A stretch of 64,000 nt of DNA from Lagopus muta (taxonomy: Eukaryota > Chordata > Aves > Galliformes > Phasianidae), in NCBI RefSeq assembly GCF_023343835.1, contig NC_064435.1, positions 77,510,134 to 77,574,133 of the forward strand, written 5' to 3'. Shown here one piece after another: positions 1-11,580 of the stretch (positions within the stretch are counted from its first letter, which is position 1; the number at the start of each line of letters is the position of its first letter). Both the position numbers and the translations under genes were made by a program. The notes beneath the pieces were generated by a model. That model did not search any database and was not told the origin of the DNA. It saw only the letters and a list, made by a program, of their open reading frames with translations.

Positions 1-557
1 AGAGGAAAAGATGGCAGCTTCTCACTTTAGTTTGCATTTATAGCTCTAGGTTAGAATTAGATTGAAAAGGCCACTAACACTTGTATACAAACTGTACTGT
101 TCCATGTAATTTCTGTCTCTAAAATGATGAGAAATACTTGAGGACTTCCTTTGATGGAGTTAATACACTAAACTTCATAAACTTGATGTAAATCTTTCCA
201 CACTCCAGTTTTGTGTTTTGAGTTGGTAAAAAACAAACCAGTAAAAAATCAAATAATATGTATTTGATATAACATTTGCATTTGGGGCAAGAACTAGAAT
301 TATCAGCTCCTTTAGCAGTCTTCGTACCTGGACTAGCAGATTAAATGGCCATTAGTGGCAGTATGGCACTTGGAGTTGCTCTAAACTGTACCTGTACCTT
401 TAAAAAAACTGCTGTTGTTTTGTTTTGTTTTGTTTCTTTTATTCAGCAATCTTTCTCATGAAGAAGAAAGGAAAAGGGTTTAACTGTAACATGGAATCAA
501 TTGGTGTTAGTAAAAGAGTCATTAGGTAGCTAACTCTGACAGTTGCCTGGGAGTTAA
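1..557. other. Unrecognised AT-rich sequence
   Basis: No exon, RNA gene or known repeat is recognised here. A short (TTTTG)n run lies at about 414-436. Open frames are short and lack any recognisable motif. Confidence 0.6.
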
Positions 558-815
558 TCATAAATTCATAGAGTGTTGTAGGTTGGAGGGGACCTTGCAG
601 CCAACCCAGCCCCAACCATGTGCAGTGGGCAGGGGTGTCAACCACCAGCTCAGGCTGCCCAGGGCCCCGTCCAACCTGGAAAAGAGTGTATCCAGGGATG
701 GGGCATCCACAGCTCTGTGGGCAGCCTATGCCAGCGTCTCACTATCCTCTGTGTAAAGAATTTTCTTCTAACTTCTCACCTAAATCTCCCATCTTTTAGT
801 TTAAATCAGACCGCG
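558..815 (-). mobile_element. CR1 LINE fragment, 3' end
   Basis: Read on the minus strand this is the 3' end of an avian CR1 element. The plus strand begins with a degenerate TCATAAATTCATAGAG tail, followed by GTAGGTTGGAGGGGACCTTG, the reverse complement of the usual CR1 3' end. It continues through the stretch whose reverse complement encodes the last part of ORF2 (the region around GGGCATCCACAGCTCTGTGGGCAGCC). It is severely 5' truncated, as most CR1 copies are, and its frame is broken. The short open frame on the plus strand over the same bases is antisense to the element and is not a gene. Confidence 0.88.
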
Positions 816-2988
816 TAAAAAGTCAGTCTCTCTCTTGCGTGTAAGCTCCTTTAAAGTTAAGAAAATATCTATTGGGGAATTTTTAAAGGGAGCAAAACAA
901 ATTTCTAATTTTTAGAATTTAATATGCTAATATTTAGATTCTTTTTCAGACAAGTGCAAAAATGATTGATAATGAAAGGCAATGTGACTTCAAATTTTGT
1001 GAGACCTTATGTACTTATGTCCTTGTGGAGTCTGAGGTGTGGCCGTAAAATACTTTTTTTCTTAATTAGCCAAGTTATTTAAACAGTGTTGGAATTTTTT
1101 CCTGTTCTGGTGTATATTTTCAAGGTCATAAAGCTTTTCCATTTCTTCAGGAGAGTGAACCACTTTACAGAGGTTTATTTAATTCAGTAAGAAGTGAAAA
1201 TGCTCACAAACCTGATGAGGATGAACTTGATTTAGGAAGGATGTGACTTATACCAGGTTATTCTCTTTTAAATACTGCAGTTCTCAGTTAGAATTAGAAA
1301 TTGTTCTGTGTTGTTCTGTTGTTGTTTACATTCCAGTTTATTTTTGCAGTCACTGCATTATGAAGTCAGATACACTGATCCTTTAGCAGTCAGTACAGAC
1401 TAAGAACAAAACAGATTACAAAACCAAGTAGTTCTGTCCTTGTCCAAAAGAACATACATAATGATGGTTTGTCCCTGAAGTATCTCCACAGATTTGGTGG
1501 ATTAAGAGGTAACTTCTAAAGTAAGAAAAAATATATATTGTAAGAACAAAACAAAACAAAACCTCTAAATAGACCTTTTCAGTTCTGGACTTTTTGAATT
1601 TCTACTGATATAGGTGTCTCTAGTGCATCTCCAACTTTGTGCTGAAACTTGCTAGCCCTTCTTATTCTCCGGATCAGAAATGAATTATCTTTCCTTTCAA
1701 TTCTCCCTGGAGTCCCAAAGGGAACGTTCATACAGGATTGATCTTGTCATTTCAGTCTTCTTGCTCTTTATTGAAAGAAAGAATAAAAAGAATAAAAAGC
1801 ATCCACACTCTTGCAAGAGAACATCTTTCTGAAAAGGGTAAGTTGTGTATTTAGACCACTCATGATTTTGCAAGATCAAGGCTAAGTTGATTTTTTGAGT
1901 AGTTCTGATTACACTATATTGTACTAAACAGTTTGGTCTAACTGTAATCAAGTAAAATAAAAATGGTCTGTTGCTAGCGGCTTGCAAGTACCAAACAACA
2001 GCAAGAACAGTAACTAATAAGATATGGAAGTACAAATTCAGGAACAGGAATTGTAAAACACAAAAGTGTTATTTCATCCCAAATCTTATCAAATACACGT
2101 TAAAATTCAGTACTTTACAGATGAAATAGCGTAGTATCTTCTACAACAGTAACCTCTATCATATTAAAGAACAGCAGAGAATGTTTTACAAAACCTGTCA
2201 ATTTATGCAGTGCATGTTCACTGAGATTTGCAGTGGGTGATTTTCTCACGATGGATTTGATAGATAGTATTACACAAAGCATGTTGATGCCCTGTATGCT
2301 GGTAAGTAAAAACTGTTACATTAAGTAAGGAGCCCCTGTATAGAACAAAAAGTTTGGTACAAAAAGTTCAGCAACAGAGCACATACTCTCACAAATTTCA
2401 TGTGCTCGAAGAATAGCACAGTCTGATCTGATGTAGTTCAGCCTCAAGAGCTGTATCTCCTAATTTCTGTACCAGAACAAATAATCTGTGGAATTAGAAA
2501 ATGAGATTTATGAATCTTGGGTGTTATTTGCTATCTGTCTAACTGTAGCATTCAAATAAACTTCAGTCAACAACTATGATCCTGAACTCATCCAGAATAA
2601 CTGCCCTTAGCAAGGAGACTGTCTTCCAAAGCAAAGTCTTTCTGTTTGAAGTGGAACTTTCTATGCCAGGCAATGAGTTCTAGCTACACAGAATGAAACT
2701 AAAGTCACTTTTCAACTGAAGTGAATGCTTCCATTTGTTTGATGATCCAGGGTTATATCCCTGAAGAAGATTACACAGATATGTAAGACAGTCTTTCTCT
2801 TGCAACAACTGATGTTGTTCTGCTGCCCTCAAGGCCATTATTGAGCTGAGCTTTGTAAAAGCAGAGTTATTGAGAACAAAACTTACTGCTCACCTGGCCC
2901 ATCTTCTTTAAAGATATAAAATTCAAATGCTTAAGATAATACAATGCATTTTTATTATGGATGTAAATAAAGAAAATGTTCTATTGTA
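816..2988. other. Unrecognised AT-rich sequence
   Basis: Nothing recognisable as a gene or repeat. A small (CAAAA)n run lies at about 1545-1561. The longest open frame (1697-2035, minus) has no family motif and a composition typical of random AT-rich DNA. Confidence 0.55.
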
Positions 2989-3095
2989 ATGAACTTGTGT
3001 ACCTTGCCTGATTCTCCAAGACATTTAACTATGTCTTGGACATAGTTAAATGACATTTAACATTGTCAAAACACGTCAGTATTGCTATGAAATCC
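2989..3095. repeat. Copy A of a local duplicated segment (pair with 5204-5288)
   Basis: This segment aligns with 5204-5288 from ATGAAC through GTACCTTG.CTGAT.CTCCAAGACA.TTAACTATGT to CGTCAGTATTGCTATGAAATCC, with few mismatches. Relative to that copy it has about 22 extra bases that form the inverted repeat at 3022-3052. Outside the shared block the two flanks differ. It may be a local duplication, or two copies of an unrecognised dispersed repeat. Confidence 0.75.
3022..3052. repeat. Perfect 14-bp inverted repeat, 3-nt loop
   Basis: CATTTAACTATGTC is followed by TTG and then the exact reverse complement GACATAGTTAAATG. The related segment at 5204-5288 has only one arm-like sequence here (CACTTAACTATGTA), so the second arm looks like a fold-back copy made in this copy. 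Confidence 0.9.
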
Positions 3096-4020
3096 GAATT
3101 GGGCTGTAATTCAGCAGATAAGAAAGTGAAGACTTAATCTCAAAGTGCTTTTAACCACATCCTTATTAATCAAATAGTTAAAAATGTTTTTGTGATCTAT
3201 ATTGTGAAGTTTTGAATAAATAAACACAAAGTAGAAGAAATTTTTAGGAGCTTTATAATTCTAGTGCCATTTCTAGTTTCTGCTTCTCAGTGCATCAACT
3301 TTACAAAGACAGTGTTGGAGTAATTAATGTTCCACCATATCTGGATATTTCAAAATTAATTTTCAACATTTTTCAAATGATACTCTCCAAAGTTATCTTC
3401 TGGGACAGAAATATGAATGCATGTCCATATCAACAGACTGTCTGTAGTTTCTTTGTTGTCTTGTACCTATACTTGATACCCCGCCCTTCTCTAGCTGGGC
3501 CTTCCCAGGGGCTGAGGGAAAGCCCTGCTCCATTGCTATCTCCTGTTCAGGGCTGCCAGGAGATCTCTGCTGCAGCTATGCCTCAAGCACCTCCTACTCT
3601 CCTTTTCCCCTGATCTGCTCTGTGGAACTTACATAGAGAGACCTATCTCAGAATTTATTTGTACTCCAAGCTTCAGTAGCTACCGTTTGATTAAAATAAG
3701 CTGGAACTGGAAGTGAAATGTTGTTTTTGCTTTGGCTTATTGAGAACTAAAATTTCACTTTCAATCCTTCTCATTCAAAGATAACTACAAGTCAAGGAGA
3801 AGAGTCAAGTATCCATATGTGGAGAGCTGACTGCTTAGGAACAGAAACACTCATAAGCCTTTTGTGTTATTTTTGTTTGTTTTCTTCTTTCTCTAGCAGT
3901 CAGACACCAAACTGAATAAACAGGACCAGAAATCTGTTTTTGCTTCAAACACTGGCTTCTTGTTTGGAGAAGATTCTGTACTTCTGTTTTTCTGGCTCTC
4001 CATTGCCATATCAAAACAGT
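3096..4020. other. Unrecognised sequence with a GC-rich patch at 3478-3625
   Basis: No gene is recognised. The stretch 3478-3625 is clearly richer in G and C than its surroundings and is rich in CCCTG/CAGGG words, including AGCCCTG and CAGGGCT as a 7-bp inverted pair about 20 bases apart. An open frame of 107 codons (3290-3613, plus) crosses it but shows no domain. The patch may be a remnant of an old mobile element. Confidence 0.45.
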
Positions 4021-4125
4021 GGAGTGCATCCTCAATAAGTTCACAGATGACACGGGATAACAGGAAACATACACAAATTGGCACAAATGAGGTGCCATCT
4101 GAACATTGGAAAACACTTTTTCAGT
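4021..4125 (+). mobile_element. Short CR1 ORF2 remnant with internal deletion
   Basis: GAGTGCATCCTCAATAAGTT and the following bases translate as ECILNKFTDDT, the CR1 reverse transcriptase segment around the catalytic F-x-D-D box. The sequence then jumps to GCCATCTGAACATTGGAAAA, which belongs several hundred bases further 3' in CR1. This is therefore a small plus-strand CR1 piece with a large internal deletion. The DD pair is intact, but the fragment cannot encode an enzyme. Confidence 0.7.
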
Positions 4126-4854
4126 GCTAAAGGGAATGCTAGAGAATTCCTACAAAGGAAGAGAGAGTAGGGAACTGTTGTAGCCCAATTCAATTCTGCT
4201 TCTACTGGCCTATTATTATGTCTGGTTTACTAAGGAAAGTAGGTAGTTTAAGATACTTAATAGAAAATGCATGTCAATCATGTTAATAACTTATTTATTT
4301 TAATTATCAATACTTATATGTAGTATTTTCCAGAATAAACCTGTTGTTTACTGGAGATTTCAGACTAATGAAGAACAAGCTGATTGAGTGTTTATTGTTT
4401 TTTAATATCAGCAGTTCAGAAAAAAATGTAATTTTTGCAATCACTCTTTTCTGATAAAAAACAGTGCTTGGTGAAACTTTTTATCCTTTATTTTGTACAG
4501 AAAGAAAACTACAAAATATTAATTCTTAATACCACTTATTTTTAAGGGATATCTACTTAGTAGATATCTACAGATACAACAGGAGCAAAACAGCTTTTCT
4601 TAAAGGGTTCACTGTTCAGTGATCCTCATAAACGTAGTGAATTTAGTGACACAGGACATGGAAAAGACCAAGACATTCAATACCTTTTTGATATCTTATT
4701 TAAATGTAAATAAATAAATATTTATATTTCTTAAAAATCTGCCTTAGATCATTCAGATCTTTGAGACACTTAGCAGATTCTTTAGGAGTTAAATAGTGCT
4801 CACAGTAGAAAATGATACAATTAGGAAGCACATGAGCCATCTGGAAATGCAGAA
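4126..4854. other. Unrecognised AT-rich sequence
   Basis: No gene or known element seen. A 9-bp perfect inverted repeat GATATCTAC-TTA-GTAGATATC lies at 4548-4568. Confidence 0.55.
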
Positions 4855-5203
4855 GTAAATGAGCTGAGATGGTATGCAGCCGAGGGTACTGAGGGAACTG
4901 GCCAAAGTTATTGCGAGACCTCTACCATGTTTAAAAGTCATACCAATTAGGGAAATTTGCTTTTTATTAGAAAAAGGAAAACATCACAGATATCTTCAAG
5001 AAGAGCAAGAAATAAGAAACGGAACAACAGACTAGTCAGTCTCATTTTGGTTCTTGAGAATATTATGCAGTAAATCTTTCCAGAAGCCATTTTCAAGCAC
5101 ACAAAGAACAAGATGGTGGTGGTCAGGAGCAATTAGCAGGAATTTGTCAAGAGAAGGTAGTTTCTTGGTAAATCATTATGAGAAAGATGGCTCTGTGGAC
5201 AAA
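4855..5203 (+). mobile_element. CR1 ORF2 fragment, N-terminal part of RT domain
   Basis: The plus strand follows CR1 ORF2 just upstream of and into the reverse transcriptase domain. It includes GAACTGGCCAAAGTTATTGC (ELAKVIA), ATCTTCAAGAAGAGCAAGAA (IFKKSKK), the CAGTCTCATTTTGG region matching the VSLT segment, CCATTTTCAAGCACACAAAG (ISKHTK), and GATGGCTCTGTGGAC. Stops and indels break the frame, so this is an old, non-functional copy. It probably belongs to the same original insertion as 5289-5677, with the RT catalytic core deleted between them. Confidence 0.82.
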
Positions 5204-5288
5204 ATGAACATATGTACCTTGACTGATCCTCCAAGACACTTAACTATGTATGCCATTGTCAAAAAACGTCAGTATTGCTATGAAATCC
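5204..5288. repeat. Copy B of local duplicated segment, at a CR1 deletion junction
   Basis: These 85 bases lie between two CR1 blocks that should be separated by about a kilobase of ORF2. They closely match 2989-3095, about 2.2 kb upstream, without that copy's fold-back insertion. The left part (TACCTTGACT) could be diverged CR1, but the right part (CGTCAGTATTGCTATGAAATCC) is not recognisable as CR1. It could be filler DNA copied into the junction, or a piece of another repeat. Confidence 0.7.
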
Positions 5289-5677
5289 TCCTCGTAAGAA
5301 AAGGATGAGAGATCTGGGACTGTTCAGCCTGAAAAAAAAAAAAAAAAGATTGAGAGGGGATCTTATCAGTGCTTGCAAGTATATAAAGGGCAGAAGTCAA
5401 ATGGATGAGACAGCGGTGCCTAGTGAGAGGATATGGATCAGTGGGCATGAACTGGAACACAGGAAGTTCAATTTGAACATGAAGAAAAACTTTATTTTGA
5501 GGGTGCCAGAGCACTGGAACAGGCCAGAGCTCTGGAATCAAAGAGGTTGTGGAGTTTCCTTCTCATGGACATATTCAAAACCTGCTTAGACACTTTTCCA
5601 CTTCCTTTAGGAAGAAAGTTGGACTAGATGATGCCCAGAGATCCCTTGCAACCTCTCCAATTCTCTGATTCTGTGCA
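5289..5677 (+). mobile_element. CR1 fragment, ORF2 C-terminus to 3' end
   Basis: The plus strand reads through the C-terminal part of CR1 ORF2. Recognisable words include GATCTGGGACTGTTCAGCCTG (LGLFSL), GAGGGGATCTTATCAGTGC (RGDLIS), GAACTGGAACACAGGAAGTT (ELEHRKF), CAGAGCACTGGAACAGGCC (EHWNR) and GGTTGTGGAGTTTCC (VVEFP). It ends with AGTTGGACTAGATGATG, CAACCTCTCCAATTCTCTGA and TTCTGTG, the CR1 3' end. An A15 run at 5332-5346 interrupts the ORF near its start. The frame is open for short stretches only. Confidence 0.9.
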
Positions 5678-5715
5678 TTAGTGAGAGTGTAGATCAAGCA
5701 ACTGGAGACAATCCT

Positions 5716-6075
5716 TCATTCTAGTCAGCATTTGTGCAATTGTGTCTAGAATATCATGACCATGTTTAGGCTTCCCAGTACAAGAAGGATATTTGGTATA
5801 TGGAGGAAGTTAAGTGTTCCAGTGAGGTCACTGGAATTATGTGACATAGAAGGAGAAGCTGAGAAAGCTGGGCTTGTCTAATTTGTTCATTGGGTGGCTA
5901 ATGGAGATCTTAATGATACTTAAAACTACATAATAACAGAATGTAGACAAGTCTAAGCCAGGCTTCTTAAAATTGAACGATGGAAGGACAAAAGGCAATG
6001 GACATAAGGTGAAATGTGAGAAATTCCCATTTGATTTAAGGATTTCTTTTTGTTCTTCAGAGTGGCAAATGAATA
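5716..6075 (+). mobile_element. Older CR1 fragment, ORF2 C-terminal region
   Basis: A second, more diverged plus-strand CR1 lies directly downstream. TTGTGCAATTGTGTCTAGAA then CTTCCCAGTACAAGAAGGAT corresponds to the ORF2 FW(A/G)PQYKKD region. AGCTGAGAAAGCTGGGCTTG matches the EERLRKLGL stretch, and AAGGCAATGGACATAAGGTG matches GNGHKL. The tail is lost. It repeats the order of the preceding fragment, so it is a separate insertion rather than its continuation. Confidence 0.75.
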
Positions 6076-9000
6076 TAAGATGTTGCCAGAGACTGTGCGA
6101 TCTTGATCCTTGTGCATATACAAAAATTTGTAATGGACATGGCTGTGAGCTGACTGCCCTAAATAGAAATGCTTTGAGTAATGCTTTGGTCTATGTGATT
6201 TCAGGACTTCTCTGCCAATCTAAATTTACTGTGAATCTAGAAGTCTAATTTCATATATATAATATGTAATTATTAAGCCCTGAGATATACTACATCATGT
6301 TTTTAAGTTCTTGATAATGTGTCTTTTCTGAATGCTCAGATGTTTGGAGAATTATATTTGCAATTAATAAAATTGCCACAGTTCAAATAAATAAGTATAA
6401 AAAATCAGTGCAGAAATTCAAAGCTGTTGGTATTATTGATCAGATCTTCACAGTATGAGTATTTGAGTAGCATTAACCAATTTTTCCAAATTTGCCCTAA
6501 ATATCTATTTAAAATGAGGATTGGATTCTAAAAATTATTTCATTTCTGATTCCTTGAAATTTTCTGATCAACTGAACTGCATATTTAAAGATGATAGATA
6601 TTTGTTTCCTCTTTAAAATTCAGTAAGATATTTTTCTTTGCCTTTCCATAATTAAGGAATCCTACCATCTAGATCCAGTGAAGGTATGTCAGTTATGAGT
6701 GTATCATTAACTTATAGCATGCACTGCTTCAGTCTTCAGGAGATCTATTATTCTGGAATCCTGACTGCAAAATTAGGAGTTATTTTTTCATATTAATGTA
6801 CCAGACAGTTATAATTAATCACTTTTCTGTATAGCTTTGAGAGATATCACAAATCTCTTGGTAAACTAGTGACTTTTTGAGATTGAAAATGTATTATTTT
6901 TATGTACTACATAAAACAAGATTTTATGTAAAATAATGGTTTCCATCAAAAGCATGAAGTGTAATTATTATTATTTTTCGTTAGATTATAGTGTATCAGT
7001 GATATTTCTTCACAGTTCTCACAATAGTGGTGTGTTTTACAAAGATTTAATACTGAAGGAAATCTGCTCTTTGTGGAACAGAACTGTGTATTATAGAGAA
7101 CATAAAAATGAAAAATCTCATTTTTGTTATGAAAAAGTGAATCTACAGAGAATTATTAAAAATGAAGCCACAGCATAATGACATAAAACCTTCCATGCTG
7201 ACTTTTTTGAGACAAGAAGTATGTTACAATTGTGCTACATTAATAAAAGATTAGCTAAATATGCCAATTATCTCTTCAGTGTAAAATTTTACCCTTATTC
7301 AGTTTTGCAAGGAAGTTGGAAACTATTCTAGCAATTTGTTCCATTTTAATAATCTTAATACAAGACAAAAATTTACACAAAGAAACCTCTGAGTTTGATT
7401 AAAAATAGCACCTTTGTCTTTTTAATTTCCACTATATTATTTTTGCTTCAGTTGTTATCTGAATAATTGTTAAAAGTTCTGACCAAATTCTGTCATAAGA
7501 AATTCTACTGTATTGCTTGCAAGGAGTTTGATCTACTGCCTATTGAAAAAGAAAGAATTTTTCTACTGATTTTAATACCAGCTAGAATAATTTGCCAGAT
7601 TTATGGCTATGTTCATATGCATGAAATGCTCAGTAACAGAGTGATATTTAATGTTTTTTTGTGTTTGCTTGTTTTTAATGAAGGCATTTCATTCCAAATG
7701 GAGATAGCCACTTGTTCTGACTTCTTTATTTCCATTGTTTTGTTTTTATATGTTTACTTATATACAATAACAATCATAACAAGACTACATCTCACATATC
7801 TAGCTCGATGCAATATAATTAGTATAAGTCACAGATTTTGGTGAGGGAGAACAGTAATGATACCAGTCTGCTGAGACTTATCTTGATTTGAGGACATATT
7901 TCTGGATAAATTCCCAGAGTAAAAATGTCAAATGCTTCTACAGAAGCTTAAAAACTGGCTAATATCAGAGCTCCTTGAAAGGTATTAGGTGAAAAGATAG
8001 AAAAAGCTAAAGTGAATTTATTAAGTATAATAATACATTTCTATTTTTTTATATTATTACTAATGTGCTCCTGTCTCATTAAATTAACAGAAGTTATTCG
8101 TACTGTAATCATCTCTATGTGCTGTATAAATATATATATTTGATATCTTAAAATATGACAGCTTAGATTTCTATTGTTTGATGCTACACCCTCATTGTCT
8201 TTTGAAGCTATGGGATAATATTTGAATTGTTAGAATTTTCAAAAATGTCATAACTTTATTTTCAGTATCACTTGGTATCTAGACTTTCAATGCATTGGGG
8301 GAAGCCAGTTCCTATTAATTTCTGATTATTCACATCACACGAATTGCATATGCTGTACATAAGGGATTTGAATATCCTATTTCAATTAATTTCTAATGAT
8401 AATTGGGAATCAAAACCCTTTGTATGGTTTTGATAACCTTACAAACATATTTTAAGGACTTCTGTAAGTATGCAGGAGGAAATCTATGCATTTCAGTTAA
8501 CTTTAAGACAACTACTTAGGCTTTCTAAATTAACTATATACCCATCTTTTTCATCACTTCTTCCTAGCTTTGGGTTTAATTCAGAATCTCTGAACAAAGT
8601 AGAAATATTTCAAAAGCTTCACAGAAATTCAGTGGATAACAGAGAAGCTAGGAATTTTGTCTCAGTGGATGACATCTTCTTACTTTCTATTTCCTGTCCA
8701 GAGAAGTTCTGCATTTTGAGGAAACATGACAACAGTGAAAGAGACACAGCCCAGAACCCTCCCTCTTTTGTGCCAACCTCAGCTCAACAGATAGCATTGC
8801 TTGTATTCCCAAAGATCAATAACATATGATATTAACAGGAGAGGAAAGCAACTAAGATTGACTAACTGATATCTTAATTTAAGGTCAGAAAAAAAGAGTT
8901 GTTACAGTAAAAAATGTGGCTGCAGGCAGGACTAGAGACAAGACGCAGATAGAGTTATAGAAGTGATGAGACATTCTCTTTTTAAACCATACTGCATGTT

Positions 9001-11525
9001 TTTCTTGAATTTAGATTTTACATATATATATATACACTATATGTATTTAGATTTGTATACTAATTTTAACGTGCTTTGGAAAATATTATTGTATTCAGCT
9101 GTTGATTTAGAAGGAAAGAGCTTTCAGTACCAATGTACATATGATGAAATTCCCTTCCAAATTTATAAAAAGTTTCTGTATCAAAAATAATGCTGGAAAA
9201 AAGCTTATTTTCATGATCTCTTATGTTCACACTTTTCCTTCTATTTATTTCCCTATGTAAACTGATGGTCTGAAATGCTTTGTAAGAAATGCTCTGAAAT
9301 AAGAATTGAGCTGTACATTAATAAGAAAAATGTTTTAAAGAACATTATGCTGCAATGCCAGGCTCCTAGTAGGCATAAATGTTGTAAATGGCATTCACCA
9401 TGCTCTACTGGGACTCTTATATAAAATTAGTTATTTGGCTTGGCTAAATATTTCCAAAAAATTCCAAATGTAATATTTATTTTTCAAAATAAAATGCATT
9501 TACAATGAAAAACTATGATTTTTACTGTTCAAACTAACATAAGCACACTAAAACACATATGTCTGTCTGTAATGGGAGGAGTGTCTTCATATCTGAGAAA
9601 CAGCTGGAAGTCGTCTGCAGGACTAAGGTAGGATTATAGTTCCATTTTAATGTTTATACTTACAGATAAAAGCTATCACCCATGCAGCAGGGGAGATAAG
9701 ATGGCTGACAGCACTAAGCTGCCTTCACTAAGCAATGCTGATGGCTGCCTTTTTGGCAGCCTGGGGCAGTATACATGATTAAAGAGAGAAACTTAAGCTA
9801 AACCAGACACTTTAACAACAAATACACTTTGGAATAATGTTAACTCTACTTAGCACCTAGGATTTCACTGTATATATCTTAATAGTCTTAAGCATCTCCC
9901 TTTGTAAGTAATTCAGCCAGGAGTTAATGTGTCAAGTTTAATATGCATCAAGAAACGCTCATTTGTAACTAAAAGCTCCATAATGCAGGGTAGCTTTTCA
10001 TCTTGGACATGTAATCACCAGCCTTCAAGCAGAACACACCAGAATATATATCCTGTGCTCGAGCTTTGACTGCCATGAAAAAAGGCTGGCATGAATTTTC
10101 TTTATGTCATTCCCCTTCCTCTTCCTCCTGGATTTCAAACAAGTCTGGATATGTAGCACAGATGCTGAGAAGTACAGTTAATCAAAAATGTTTTCACTAC
10201 AACTGTGTATGTGTAAAATACAAAATGTGTCTTAGCTAGCCTAGCAGATGCAAAACAGCTGTGGAGATAACATAGACTTCTAGTCTGACTTTGCCTGGGT
10301 AAAGCCCATGGAAAGCCTGTTCCACACTGCACTTATTAGGAAAATTTGACTTTTTAAGGTCACTGAAAGATGTCAAACTGATTAGTGGTATGCTTGGCTT
10401 TCAATTCAACGAATTGATATTAGCTGAATGTGTATACTTCTTGATGAAAAAAGGAAGTATATTAGGTATGTCCAAGTCAGTAATGCAGAGTTAAATGTAA
10501 TATATTAATAAAGATTACATAAAATGATCACATTAATGAAATATTCAGAATTGAGTCATAGGCACACTGTAAAAAGCAGCATGGCTAAGTAGGGCTATTT
10601 AAATAGGGAAATATTTAGTCCTGTCTTTCTATCTAGTTTAGACTCAGCATAGAGTTGATAGCAGTATTTAATTTAAATACATGATTAGAAAAATATCTAT
10701 TATTATAACATCAGGTAATGCACACCTCATCAACATCTAGACAAAAATATTCAGCCCTTTTCACAAGTGAAAGTCTAAAGACCAGTTTCTGAATGAAAAT
10801 AAAGTGAAGATATGAACTACTCAAGCCACCTAGCAGAAGTAAGTGGGATCAGATTATGTATCAGCTTAATTGCAGTCCAGTGGACTACATTCTCCTTGCT
10901 ATGCCTAATTAGATTATCATAGAATTTCCTACATGGAGTTGAATAGATAATGTAATCTATAAAGCTGCAGGACTTTTGTGGGAAATTTTAGTTGATGAAG
11001 CTGTCAGACAACCAAATGGGTAAGGAAGGATAAAGAAGAAAATTCATGAAGTCCTAGCAGCAAGACTATTCAAGTCTTCTTTGTTTATCTTGAAACAATT
11101 TTGGAAATTGCTTTGAGTTTATGTTCAAATATAAAATATCCTGGACATTTTTTCAAAAGAAGAGAAATTGCATTTTGTCTTTAATCACTTTAAACAGTAA
11201 TGACAAAGTGTCTCTGGTAGCTGATCTCAAGAACATCTGTTCCAGTTTTCCTTTCTTTTAGATGGATCCATGATTTTTCAAGACCAAACTGGTTACCTAA
11301 GCTAAAATACTGCCATGAGAACACTACATGAACTTTGTATTTCATATTTGCATCCATAAAGCCCAGTTTCTCCAAGTTACTCTCTCTGCGTAGAGATTTG
11401 TAACTGATGTTGAAAAACACCACTTGTTAGTAATACAACACAAACACAACCAAACACAATCTATTAGAAGATTGTCTCCTTACACTGCCTATATAGAACC
11501 AGACTTTTTAATCTCCTTCCTTTCC
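6076..11525. other. Long AT-rich stretch without recognised genes or elements
   Basis: About 5.4 kb with no supported gene, LINE or LTR. Small items include a hairpin GGCTGCC-TTTTT-GGCAGCC at 9743-9761 and an AT-dinucleotide run near 9023-9034. Open frames of 75-125 codons (for example 7467-7844 and 8470-8829, plus) have no motif or homology that I recognise. Confidence 0.55.
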
Positions 11526-11580
11526 TTCCCTTCCCTTCCCTTCCCTTCCCTTCCCTTCCCTTCCCTTCCCTTCCCTTCCC
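11526..11580. repeat. Microsatellite (TTCCC)11, i.e. (AAGGG)n on minus strand
   Basis: Eleven uninterrupted TTCCC units, preceded by imperfect CTTCC/TTTCC units from 11514. On the minus strand this is a pure AAGGG-type purine repeat. The open frames running through it on both strands are products of the repeat. Confidence 0.97.

Noticed and set aside
9743-9761. Hairpin GGCTGCC-TTTTT-GGCAGCC resembling a bacterial terminator
   Set aside because: The sequence is from a bird genome, where this terminator type does not act. Arms of 7 bp are expected by chance.
10918-10970. Possible antisense CR1 tail (ATCATAGAATTTCC...)
   Set aside because: The first few bases match the tail repeat but the GGTTGGAAGGGACC part is absent.
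11526-11580. Regular repeats considered as CRISPR or satellite
   Set aside because: Unit is 5 bp with no spacers, a plain microsatellite.
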